A stretch of 21,487 nt of DNA from Deltaproteobacteria bacterium. GTDB lineage: Bacteria > Desulfobacterota > DSM-4660 > Desulfatiglandales > HGW-15. The stretch lies in assembly GCA_016926135.1 (NCBI GenBank), contig JAFGPH010000189.1:1-21487 (forward strand), read 5' to 3'. The translations under genes and the position numbers were made by a program. Position 1 is the stretch's first letter; each line of letters starts with the position of its first letter. The notes beneath the pieces were generated by a model. The model had not been told where the DNA came from and ran no database searches. It saw only the letters and a program-made list of their open reading frames with translations. Shown here in pieces: positions 7,476-14,878 of the stretch.

Positions 7476-9251
7476 ATGGTGGCGATGAATATCCTTTCGG
7501 CAGAGACGGATGTTTTGATCATCGGGGGCGGCCTGGCCGGCTGCATGGCGGCCATCCGGGCTGCTGAGCAGGAAGGGGTCAGGGTCACCCTCGTGGACAA
7601 GTCAAACACCCTTGCGAGCGGTTGTGCCGGTTCGGGCATTGACCATACCTGGGCCTATGTCCCCCCGGTCCACGAGAGAATGGGCTATCGCCTGGAGGAC
7701 ATGGCCGAGGACCATCGTATTGGGACGTCTTACGGGTTCTTTCGCTGCGACCTCTTCCATCTTGCCGCAGCCACGATGTATGAGCGGGTGCTGGACCTGG
7801 AACGATTCGGTATCCGCTTCAGATATGAGGACAGTCGGATTCCGGGCGGGTTCAGGGTAGTCCAGCAGTTTCACAGCGTTCCCACCTCCCTGAACTTCGA
7901 CGGGGAACCCCTGAAACCGGTACTCACGAGGGTGGCAAGGAAAAGGGGGGTCAGGATCGTGAATCGGGTTCAAACCACGGACCTCGTCGTGACCGACGGG
8001 CAGATCGCCGGGGCCGTGGGGGTGGGCACGCGGACGGGGGATGTCCACTTCTTTCGCGCAAAGGCCGTCGTGCTCGCTTCCGGGAGGTCCAACCGCCTCA
8101 GCCGCAACCCTGGCGGATTTGACTTCAACACACGCATGCCCTCCCCCATGAGCGGGGACGGCACGTCCATGGCCATGCGCGCCGGGCTGTCCGTGATCAA
8201 CATCGAGTTCCTCAGCAACATCCTGGGTCTGGGGCCCTGCGGCAATTACAACCCCAACTACGGCGATCCGCGCAACACGGTCCAGCCCGCGGCCAGGATC
8301 GTGGACGGGAAGGGAAACGTGATCATCCCCAGGACCCAATTCTATGACTGGGAGAGCCTGGGCAAGGAGACGTGGACGCAGGAGGTGAGGAGGAGGTGGC
8401 TGGAGGATCGAAAGGCATGGCGAGGTGCCCGGGCAGGCCTGCCCAAAAGGCATGCCGCAGGTGAAGGGCCTTTCTTTCTGGACTTCAGCGAGGCCACGGA
8501 CGATGAGATCGACTACATTGAATGGTCCATCAGGAACGAGGGCAAAGGCACGCAGTTCCTGCGCTACTTCCAGGAAGAGGAAAGGGCAGATCTGAGACGA
8601 AACAGGCAGGAGTATGCGGGCCTTTGGCCGCGCGAGATCTCAGGAACGGCGGCCAAGGGGCTGTGGGTGGACCGGGACCTGGAGACGGAGGTGGGCAACC
8701 TTTTCGCGGCCGGCGATGAAGTGGGCGGACTGCCGTGGCAGGCCTCGACCGGGGCCTTTACCCAGGGGTGGCATGCCGGTGCCATGGCTGCCGAACGCGC
8801 AAAGAGGCAGCAGGGCTTCAACCCTTCGAAAGAGGAGACCGTCAAGAGAAGGGCGGAGATGTGTTCGGACATCCTGCAGCGGAAAAGGGGGTTTCACTGG
8901 AGGGAGGTGGAGGTCGGGGTTCAGAACCTCATGGACTTCTACTGCGGAGATGTGCGCAGCGCGGATCTCCTGAAACGGGGGATCGAACGTCTCGAAGACG
9001 CCAAATCCGCGCCCCTCGGGGCGGAAAACCCCCATGAGCTGGCACGGTGCCTGGACGTAAAATCCATTGTGGACAACGCAGAGCTGGTCCTGCGGTCTTC
9101 TCTGGAAAGACGGGAGAGCCGACCGGGACCGCTCGGTTTTGTGAGGGCGGACTATCCTGAGCAGGACGATCAGAACTGGCTTGTGTTCCTGGCCGTCCGA
9201 AAGGCTGAAAACGGGGAGTTCCAGTTCTCGAAGCTCCCCGTGGACCGATAG
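7476..9251 (+). CDS. FAD-dependent oxidoreductase, fumarate reductase/AprA-like (flavoprotein 1)
   Basis: 591 residues. The N-terminal Rossmann motif DVLIIGGGLAGCMAA (Gly17-Gly22) binds the ADP part of FAD; a second FAD contact is GNLFAAGDEVGG near residues 406-417. This is the FAD_binding_2 architecture of fumarate reductase and adenylylsulfate reductase alpha. A C-terminal helical part ends in SLERRESRPGPLGFVRADYP, as in those subunits. The capping-loop segment after the second FAD motif reads LPWQASTGAFTQG, without the histidine expected there in AprA, so APS reduction is unlikely. The start at 7476 has GGGAG upstream; ATG 7485 is an alternative. The paired ferredoxin 1 gene lies immediately upstream. 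It probably reduces or oxidises the carboxylic acid imported by the adjacent transporter; substrate unknown. Confidence 0.87.
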   Translation: MVAMNILSAETDVLIIGGGLAGCMAAIRAAEQEGVRVTLVDKSNTLASGCAGSGIDHTWAYVPPVHERMGYRLEDMAEDHRIGTSYGFFRCDLFHLAAATMYERVLDLERFGIRFRYEDSRIPGGFRVVQQFHSVPTSLNFDGEPLKPVLTRVARKRGVRIVNRVQTTDLVVTDGQIAGAVGVGTRTGDVHFFRAKAVVLASGRSNRLSRNPGGFDFNTRMPSPMSGDGTSMAMRAGLSVINIEFLSNILGLGPCGNYNPNYGDPRNTVQPAARIVDGKGNVIIPRTQFYDWESLGKETWTQEVRRRWLEDRKAWRGARAGLPKRHAAGEGPFFLDFSEATDDEIDYIEWSIRNEGKGTQFLRYFQEEERADLRRNRQEYAGLWPREISGTAAKGLWVDRDLETEVGNLFAAGDEVGGLPWQASTGAFTQGWHAGAMAAERAKRQQGFNPSKEETVKRRAEMCSDILQRKRGFHWREVEVGVQNLMDFYCGDVRSADLLKRGIERLEDAKSAPLGAENPHELARCLDVKSIVDNAELVLRSSLERRESRPGPLGFVRADYPEQDDQNWLVFLAVRKAENGEFQFSKLPVDR

Positions 9252-9354
9252 CAGGGTTTTTCTTGGCAACGTGTCGGGCACAAAGGACGTGCTTCGAGTG
9301 AGCCGCCTTGAGGCCTCTCATGGAACACGCACAGAGGGGGAAAGGGAGTAGAAC

Positions 9355-11295
9355 ATGCTTTGGAGAGAACTGGTTCTTCGTCACGGTATCCCGGAGTGGC
9401 CCTATCCGGTTCGCTATGGAGAGGAGTCCCAGCTCAGCGGGGATGTGCTGGTGCTGGGCGGCGGTATCGCGGGTTGCTGGGCCGCCATCGGCGCGGCCCG
9501 CAAGGGCGCGGATGTCATCCTGGTCGAAAAGGGCGCCACCATCAAGAGCGGTTCCGGAGGGTCGGGGTGCGATCACTGGCTGAACACGCCCCACCCCGGC
9601 TCGCCAGTGACCCCCGAAGAGGTGGTGGAGTGGGAGCTGGAGATGACCGGCGGTTATACCAATGCCCTTTCGAGGTATATCGCGGCAAGGGAGAGTTTCG
9701 AGACCCTTCTTGAACTGGAGAAGATGGGCGGAAGGATCCGGGACACCAGGGACGAATTCAAAGGCGCCCCTTTCCGTGACGAGGAAACGCGCTTCCTCTT
9801 CGCCTATGATTACGAAGGAAGGGTCCACTTCCGCGTCTGGGGAAGCACCTTTAAGATATCCCTTCACAAGGAATGCAGGAGACTGGGGGTTCGTATCTTT
9901 GACAGAATCATGGCGACAGGGCTCCTGACCGAAGGGGGAAGATCGTGCCGCAGAGTCATCGGTGCCGCGGGAGTCCACTCCAGGACGGGGGCGTTCTTCA
10001 CCTTCCGGGCAAAGGCCGTGGTGGACTGCCTGTCGCGGCACCAGCGGAACTGGTGCTTCTCCACGGAAATCAGGGGGAATGCCAATTTCAGGCCCACCCA
10101 GATCGTCGGAGACGGCCATGCCATGGCGTGGCGAGCGGGTGCGGAATTCACCATGATGGAGAAGTCCCTGCCCACTTCCTTTGCAAGCGGGAATGTGTTC
10201 CCGCCTTACGGCCATGGCAACGCGCTCAACACATGGGTTCCCTGTACCCTGGTGGATGCCCGGGGAAAGCAGATTCCGTGGGTGGACCGGGACGGGAAGG
10301 TGCTCACTTCCGTGGAGGAACGCACCAGGCCCTCAGCGGGCCAGAAGTTCATGGGCGAACGGACCCCTGCCTACAAACACAAACGGCCGGAACCGATTCC
10401 GGACCTGGAGGAACGCATCCGAAGGGGAGAATTTCAGCTTCCCCTCTACGCGGACCTGCCCGGGATGCCGGAACACGAGAGGAAGGCCATCTGGGGTCTC
10501 ATGGTCGGGGAGGAGGGAAAGACCAGGATCCCCGTATACACCCTTTACACGGAGTCCGGCTTTGACCCGAGCAGGGATTTGCTTCAGAGCTACACGTTCC
10601 TGGGCAGCGACCCCATGAGGGCGGGTGTACGGCCCCAGGACCGGACCGGAGGGGAGATCGGGGATGCCGGTGGGCTCGTCACGGACTGGACCCTCATGAC
10701 CAGCCTGGAGGGTCTCTTTGCGGCGGGCGACGCCCTCTTCGGGGCCAACTACCACTATCACGCGGCAACGACGGGGAGGTATGCGGGCAGGAAGGCGGCG
10801 GAATACGCCATGAAGGCGCAGGAGATCTCCCCCGTTCGCAGCCAGGTGGACGAGGAAAAGGCCAGGGTCTATTCGGTTCTGGGGAAGAGCGGCCGAATCG
10901 AATGGAAGGAGTTGAATGCGGCTGCCTGCAGAATCATGCAGAATTATTGTGGAGAGTACAAGAACGAGGGACTTCTCACCATCGGCCTCCACTGGCTGGA
11001 AGATCTGAGAAGGAATGAAGGCGCTGAGTTGTGTGTGGATACGCCCCACAAGCTGATGCGCGCCCTGGAGGTGTTCAACATCCTAACCTGCGACGAAATG
11101 ATCATCCATGCCTCCCTGGCCAGAAAGGCAAGCTGTGGCCCCTTGGGCTTTTTCCGTCTGGACTTCCCCCAGGTCGATCCTCCCCCTTGGCGCAAGTGGG
11201 TGATCCTCAGACAGGAAGAGGGTACGGTGAAGACCGGTGATCTGCCCCTTGATTTCTGGAAACCTCTGGCGCAGAACTACGAGAGACACCGTTGA
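9355..11295 (+). CDS. FAD-dependent oxidoreductase, fumarate reductase/AprA-like (flavoprotein 2)
   Basis: 646 residues, with GGGAAAGGGAG ahead of the ATG. The Rossmann motif DVLVLGGGIAGCWAA (Gly35-Gly40) is preceded by about 29 extra residues relative to flavoprotein 1. The second FAD motif is GLFAAGDALFGANYHYHAATTG near residues 451-472; it is rich in histidine where flavoprotein 1 has tryptophan and glutamine, so the two enzymes differ at the active site. The C-terminal domain is paralogous to flavoprotein 1: YCG, LLxxGLxxLED, PHxLxRALEV, SLARKASCGPLGFFRLDFP and a tryptophan-containing tail. It lies 103 bases after flavoprotein 1 and is followed by its own ferredoxin. Likely a second redox enzyme of the same pathway, or the partner subunit of a heteromer (inference). 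Confidence 0.87.
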   Translation: MLWRELVLRHGIPEWPYPVRYGEESQLSGDVLVLGGGIAGCWAAIGAARKGADVILVEKGATIKSGSGGSGCDHWLNTPHPGSPVTPEEVVEWELEMTGGYTNALSRYIAARESFETLLELEKMGGRIRDTRDEFKGAPFRDEETRFLFAYDYEGRVHFRVWGSTFKISLHKECRRLGVRIFDRIMATGLLTEGGRSCRRVIGAAGVHSRTGAFFTFRAKAVVDCLSRHQRNWCFSTEIRGNANFRPTQIVGDGHAMAWRAGAEFTMMEKSLPTSFASGNVFPPYGHGNALNTWVPCTLVDARGKQIPWVDRDGKVLTSVEERTRPSAGQKFMGERTPAYKHKRPEPIPDLEERIRRGEFQLPLYADLPGMPEHERKAIWGLMVGEEGKTRIPVYTLYTESGFDPSRDLLQSYTFLGSDPMRAGVRPQDRTGGEIGDAGGLVTDWTLMTSLEGLFAAGDALFGANYHYHAATTGRYAGRKAAEYAMKAQEISPVRSQVDEEKARVYSVLGKSGRIEWKELNAAACRIMQNYCGEYKNEGLLTIGLHWLEDLRRNEGAELCVDTPHKLMRALEVFNILTCDEMIIHASLARKASCGPLGFFRLDFPQVDPPPWRKWVILRQEEGTVKTGDLPLDFWKPLAQNYERHR

Positions 11296-11352
11296 GGGCT
11301 TCGCCGATTCCGGAAACCGATACCGTGAGAGACATGAACCAAGGAGACAACC

Positions 11353-11655
11353 ATGGCTGAGCAGAAGGTGTATGCCCTTCCCAACTGGTGCACGCCCAGC
11401 ACCCCTGTCACCTTTGACCCGGACATCTGCAACGGCTGCAACCAATGCGTGGAGGTCTGTCAGGTGGACGTCCTGATCCCCAACCCGGAAAAGGGAAGAC
11501 CCCCGATCGTGCTCTACCCTGAGGAATGCTGGTACGGCGGCTGTTGTGAGGGCGCCTGTCCCAGGCCGGGCGCCATAACCCTACACCTCCCCGTTCCCCA
11601 GTTGGTCCGGTGGAAAAGGAAGAAGACGGGGGAGCATTTTCGCGTCAAGAGATAG
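11353..11655 (+). CDS. Ferredoxin, AprB-like, with one altered cluster motif (ferredoxin 2)
   Basis: 100 residues; AAGGAG precedes the ATG. The first [4Fe-4S] motif is complete (Cys26, Cys29, Cys32, Cys36). The second reads C-W-Y-G-G-C-C-E-G-A-C-P: Cys59, Cys65 and Cys69 are in register, but the second ligand position is Gly62 (GGC codon), and an extra Cys64 is present. In ferredoxin 1 the same position is Cys49. The spacer NPEKGRPPIVLYPEECW is nearly the same as in ferredoxin 1, so the two are paralogues. The protein has an additional N-terminal extension with Cys13 and a basic C-terminal tail. It probably serves flavoprotein 2 just upstream. Cluster II may be [3Fe-4S] or use Cys64. Confidence 0.88.
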   Translation: MAEQKVYALPNWCTPSTPVTFDPDICNGCNQCVEVCQVDVLIPNPEKGRPPIVLYPEECWYGGCCEGACPRPGAITLHLPVPQLVRWKRKKTGEHFRVKR

Positions 11656-11765
11656 CCGGGGCGAAGGACCATCCAGGATGATCCCCCTGTTCATTTTCAG
11701 GCGGAAATGGTAGGAAGCACGGGAACACGCTGGAATGGATTCCCGGAGGCCCCTTACTGAACGGT

Positions 11766-13100
11766 ATGGAGAAAGGCAGCACAAGAGCCCGCATCCTGGT
11801 CATCGACAACGACGCTGTGGCCTGTGAGTTCCTGGAAGAGGCCCTTTCCCGGGAGGGCCATGAGGTTCATTCCTTCACCTCCCCGAAGGCGGCCTTCCAG
11901 CAGGACATCCCCCAGTATGACCTCCTCATCTCGGATATCCGCATGCCGGAAATGGACGGTCTTCAGCTCCTCCATCACGTGCGGGGGCACCACCCGAACC
12001 TGCCTGTGATCCTCATGACCGCTTACGGGTCCCTGGAGACAACCATGGAAGCCCTCCATTCCGGCGCCTGGGACTACATCAGCAAGCCGTTCTCCCCCGA
12101 GGCCATCCGTTCCATGGTGAAAAAGATCCTGGCCGTGAGGGATCTTCACCAGCGACGGATGAGGGGACAGCCGGAGAAGGAGGAAGAACCCCAGTTCATC
12201 GGCTCCTCATCAACCATGGTGGAGTTCTACAAGCAGCTCGTGAGGGTGGCCGATGCCTGGGCGAGCGTTCTCATCGAGGGCGAGAGCGGCACGGGCAAGG
12301 AACTCACCGCCCGCTCCCTTCACCAGCTCAGCTCCCGCAGCGAAAAGCCCTTTGTGGTGGTGCATTGCGGGGCCATACCGGACACCCTGCTGGAGTCGGA
12401 GCTCTTCGGTTACGAGAAGGGGGCCTTTACCGGAGCTGATCACACCCATCCGGGATTGCTGGAATCCGCCTTGGGCGGCACCATCTTCCTGGACGAACTC
12501 ACGGAAATGTCTACGGCCCTCCAGGGAAAGCTGTTGCGTTTCATGCAGAACGGCGAGATCCGGAGGCTTAGAGGTCGCGACATCCGGAGGGTACAGGTCC
12601 GCGTGGTGGCTGCGGCAAACAGGCGCGTGGACGATGAGGTGGCCGAGGGCCGGTTCCGGTCGGATCTGCTCTACCGCTTTGTGGTGCGACTCCATATGCC
12701 CGCCCTGAGGGAACACAAGGAGGACCTTCCCCAGTTGATCAAGTCTCTGCTCGGCAAGATGGGGTTTCCTGCGGTGCGCCTGCCGGATGAGACCATGGAG
12801 CGTCTCATGGCCTATGACTGGCCCGGAAATGTGCGGGAACTCCAGAACGTGCTCCAGCAGACCCTGCTTCTGTCCCCGTTTCCTCTCATTCTTCCCGAGA
12901 ACCTGCCGGAGAGATTTCGTCGGAAGGAGGAAGCCCCCCTGCCTTCCCTGAACCCGCTGGAGGCCGCAGAACGTGCACAAATCCTGCAGACGCTTCGGGC
13001 CACCTCGTGGCACCAGAGCAAGGCAGCCCGGATCCTCGGGATCGATCGAAAGACCCTGCGGGCCAAGATCCAGCGCTACGAACTGGCAAGGGAGGGGTGA
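11766..13100 (+). CDS. NtrC-family sigma-54-dependent response regulator
   Basis: 444 residues in three domains. The receiver (about 8-120) has the phosphorylation site Asp57 (LLISDIRMPEMDG) and Lys107 (SKPF). The AAA+ domain (about 143-375) has Walker A GESGTGKE (172-179), the sigma-54-contact loop GAFTGA (219-224), Walker B TIFLDEL near 239-245, and arginine-finger region RFRSDLLYRF. The C-terminal Fis-type helix-turn-helix is QSKAARILGIDRKTLRAKI near 417-435. It should activate a -24/-12 promoter when phosphorylated. No convincing GGCAC-N5-TTGC site was found by eye within the window. The ribosome binding site at the ATG is weak: GGAGG at 11745-11749 is 16 bases away and better spaced for an in-frame CTG at 11757. 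Its gene overlaps by 25 bases the 3' end of a broken histidine kinase gene on the other strand, probably its former partner. Confidence 0.92.
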   Translation: MEKGSTRARILVIDNDAVACEFLEEALSREGHEVHSFTSPKAAFQQDIPQYDLLISDIRMPEMDGLQLLHHVRGHHPNLPVILMTAYGSLETTMEALHSGAWDYISKPFSPEAIRSMVKKILAVRDLHQRRMRGQPEKEEEPQFIGSSSTMVEFYKQLVRVADAWASVLIEGESGTGKELTARSLHQLSSRSEKPFVVVHCGAIPDTLLESELFGYEKGAFTGADHTHPGLLESALGGTIFLDELTEMSTALQGKLLRFMQNGEIRRLRGRDIRRVQVRVVAAANRRVDDEVAEGRFRSDLLYRFVVRLHMPALREHKEDLPQLIKSLLGKMGFPAVRLPDETMERLMAYDWPGNVRELQNVLQQTLLLSPFPLILPENLPERFRRKEEAPLPSLNPLEAAERAQILQTLRATSWHQSKAARILGIDRKTLRAKIQRYELAREG

Positions 13101-13910
13101 GTCCGCCGGGTGTCCCCTGTGAGCGGAAAATGGAGGGTGATCCCGGTCCCGGTTCCGGGGTCACTCCGGATCTCCATGCGGACCCCGTGTATCTTGACGA
13201 TGTCCTGAACAATGGAGAGGCCTAGGCCCTTCATTCCCTGTTCGGACCGGGTGCTGAAAAAGGGCTCAAAGACCCTTTCCATCAGCTCCGGAGGGATACC
13301 GGGTCCCGAATCCTGAACCGTCAAGGCCACGGCTTCACCGTTCGGCAGACAGGATGCAGCGACTGTTATGCTCCCCCCGCCGGGCATGGCCTCCACAGCG
13401 TTCTGGATCAGATTGAAGAGGGCCGTCTGAAGGCGGTACCGGTCCACATAAATGGGAGGGATCCCCGGTTCGATCTGGACGTCAAGGTGGATACCCGATT
13501 TCTGAATCATGGGCTCGGCGAGGGGTAGGGTCTCGTTGAGCAGTTCCTGGACCGGGACCGACTCGAAATGGGGCTCAGGCAGGCGTGTAGCCCGGCGCAC
13601 GTTCTGGATAACCCTGTCCAGTCGCTGGGTCTGCTGCACGATGAGCTCCAGTTTGCGGCTCACATCCGCCGGCGAGGCTGACATCGGCCATGAGGTGATC
13701 CCTCAAGGCGGTGTCTAGGGCCGACAGACCCTTGCGGGTGGGGAAGTGCTGGTAGTAGGTGCCCACGGTTTCAGCGATCGCTTGGAGTTTCCGCCCCACT
13801 TGGCCGTCCAGGATCTCATCCAGGGCCTTCAACTGAACCCAGCCCCAGGCGGCCATGGCCACGGCCAACCCAAGGATGGAGGCGATCATCAGCCTGGCGC
13901 GTACGGTCAT
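13076..13910 (-). pseudogene. Membrane sensor histidine kinase broken by internal deletion and frameshift
   Basis: Starting at ATG 13910 (GAGGG upstream), the first frame encodes a membrane anchor (RARLMIASILGLAVAMAAWGWV) and the start of a sensor domain, up to about MADVSLAGG. The rest of a kinase is encoded in another frame (13684 down to 13076): the helix after the H-box (QQTQRLDRVIQNVRRATRLPEP), the N-box NLIQNAVEA, DSGPGIPPE, FEPFFSTR and GLGLSIVQDIV. Missing between them are most of the sensor, the second membrane helix, any HAMP/PAS and the H-box with the phospho-accepting histidine. The junction lies in an imperfect 13-base direct repeat, 13657-13669 and 13676-13688 (11 of 13 identical, 19-base period), so frame is lost there. 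It converges on and overlaps the NtrC-type activator gene by 25 bases. Confidence 0.8.
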
Positions 13911-14181
13911 AGGGAACCCTCACTGACCCTCATATCCTGGGAGACCACCCCCCGACGGCCCCTCCCAGCGTCCTATATTTGTAAACCGTTTTGTGGGACA
14001 CGACACCCGTCCGGCCCTGGCTTCCTTTTTTGGAGGCATCATACCTTCGGAAGGGAGTAGGTTCCTGTGTTCCCGCAATAGCTTGAAAGCCCTTGGGATA
14101 TGTAGGGGATGGCCTGCTTTCAGAGGGGGGGTGTGGGTTCCAATGAGAGGCATTCTGCCCCTTTCGGGGGGGAATTATTCC
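13911..14181. other. Intergenic region upstream of the broken kinase, with a GTGGGACAC motif
   Basis: No convincing ORF on either strand. It holds TTTGTGGGACACGACACC at 13990-14007, which recurs with two mismatches at 20238-20255, a C4-TTTC-G4 hairpin around 14157-14170, and a poly-G tract. The strong GC skew near 14110-14180 is unexplained. No promoter could be identified with confidence. Confidence 0.4.
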
Positions 14182-14409
14182 TCAAGACTCTTCGTTCATC
14201 TCAAAGGGGAGGTCGTGGATCTGCATGGAATCACCGCTCACGGAAGAGAGGATATCGGTCTTCGGGTCCCGCGTCCATCTGTATTGGCATTCCGAGCAGT
14301 CCCAGTAGGCCCAGGTCTTACTGACAGCTTCATCCAGGCAGGCACTGTAAAAGGGGCAGAATACATTCCTTTCCCCTTTCCTATGTAATGGATATCGTTC
14401 TTCAGCCAT
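14182..14409 (-). CDS. Small zinc-ribbon-like protein, uncharacterised
   Basis: 75 residues from ATG 14409, chosen because GGAGG stands a few bases upstream on the minus strand; a longer frame back to 14514 has an implausible, basic and hydrophobic extension. Two cysteine pairs suggest a metal site: Cys18-x5-Cys24 (FCPFYSACLDEAV) and Cys38-x2-Cys41 (WDCSECQYRW). I recall similar short proteins with CPxYxxCLxxA...CxxC in other deltaproteobacteria, but know no function for them. No membrane segment or signal peptide; the C-terminus is acidic. Divergently placed from the radical SAM remnant and the DUF711 gene. It could be a regulator, a redox-sensing adaptor or a metal-storage protein; nothing in the sequence decides. 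Confidence 0.7.
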   Translation of the reverse strand: MAEERYPLHRKGERNVFCPFYSACLDEAVSKTWAYWDCSECQYRWTRDPKTDILSSVSGDSMQIHDLPFEMNEES

Positions 14410-14665
14410 GACCCGCCTCCGCAACCACTGAGACTGACCGGGCACTCTGCAGGGCATCATGAAGTACGAAGAGGAAAGAAACCTACACGAGAGGGAGGGT
14501 GCGATGCATATCATGTTTCATGAGCACCCGGAACCGCCTATGGTCCTTAAGTATAAAAAATATAGTTATTTTCCCCCCGAAGTCAACATGGCGGATGATG
14601 CTTTGACGGTGGACAAGGGCAGGACCGCCCGGCCAAGCTTGCATCCAAGAAGAGAGGAGGTTACC
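14410..14665. other. Intergenic region between divergent genes
   Basis: This stretch lies between the zinc-ribbon gene and the radical SAM remnant. An AT-rich patch at 14549-14574 (TATAAAAAATATAG) stands out from the GC-rich surroundings and could hold promoter elements for either direction, but no pair of -35/-10 boxes with good spacing was found. The open frame running through it from 14459 has no recognisable protein features before 14666. Confidence 0.35.
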
Positions 14666-14776
14666 ATAGTCCCCAGGATTACCATAAAAGCGCTCCTTCT
14701 TCAGCCGCCCGTCCAGGACTTCAAAGACCCGGACATCCGTTCCCGGCCTTCCGGACTCTTCGCACGCCCTTTTTGA
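14666..14776 (+). pseudogene. N-terminal remnant of a B12-binding radical SAM protein gene
   Basis: The frame beginning at 14666 reads IVPRITIKALLLQPPVQDF followed by KDPDIRSRPSGL and then stops (TGA 14774-14776). LLLQPPVQDF...DIRxxPxGL is the typical opening of cobalamin-binding radical SAM proteins. A good ribosome binding site (AGGAGG, 14655-14660) stands five bases ahead of ATA at 14666, where an ATG would be expected, suggesting a mutated start codon. Nothing of the B12 or radical SAM domains follows in any frame before the DUF711 gene (14879), so the bulk of the gene has been deleted. Identification rests on about 25 residues. Confidence 0.5.
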
Positions 14777-14878
14777 GGGTTATGGGGAAGGCAGGTGGGG
14801 TCCGGACCCGGCAGGGGGCGATGATCGACCTGCCCGGGATTCCTGAGGCTTGACGTAACAACCGTCTGTCGAGGTGAC

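Noticed and set aside
9263..9297. A sigma-54 promoter ahead of flavoprotein 2 (GGGCAC...TGC)
   Set aside because: GG and GC are 14 bases apart instead of 12, and the -12 element is poor. No other site with correct GG-N10-GC spacing and consensus was found by eye.
7187..11655. Dissimilatory adenylylsulfate reductase (aprBA)
   Set aside because: The flavoproteins and ferredoxins are only distantly AprA/AprB-like: order mirrored, ferredoxins too short, active-site loop different, and sulfate-reduction partners (sat, qmo) absent.
14459..14665. Coding sequence upstream of the radical SAM remnant in the same frame
   Set aside because: The translation has no recognisable features, and the strong ribosome binding site at 14655 points to a start at 14666.
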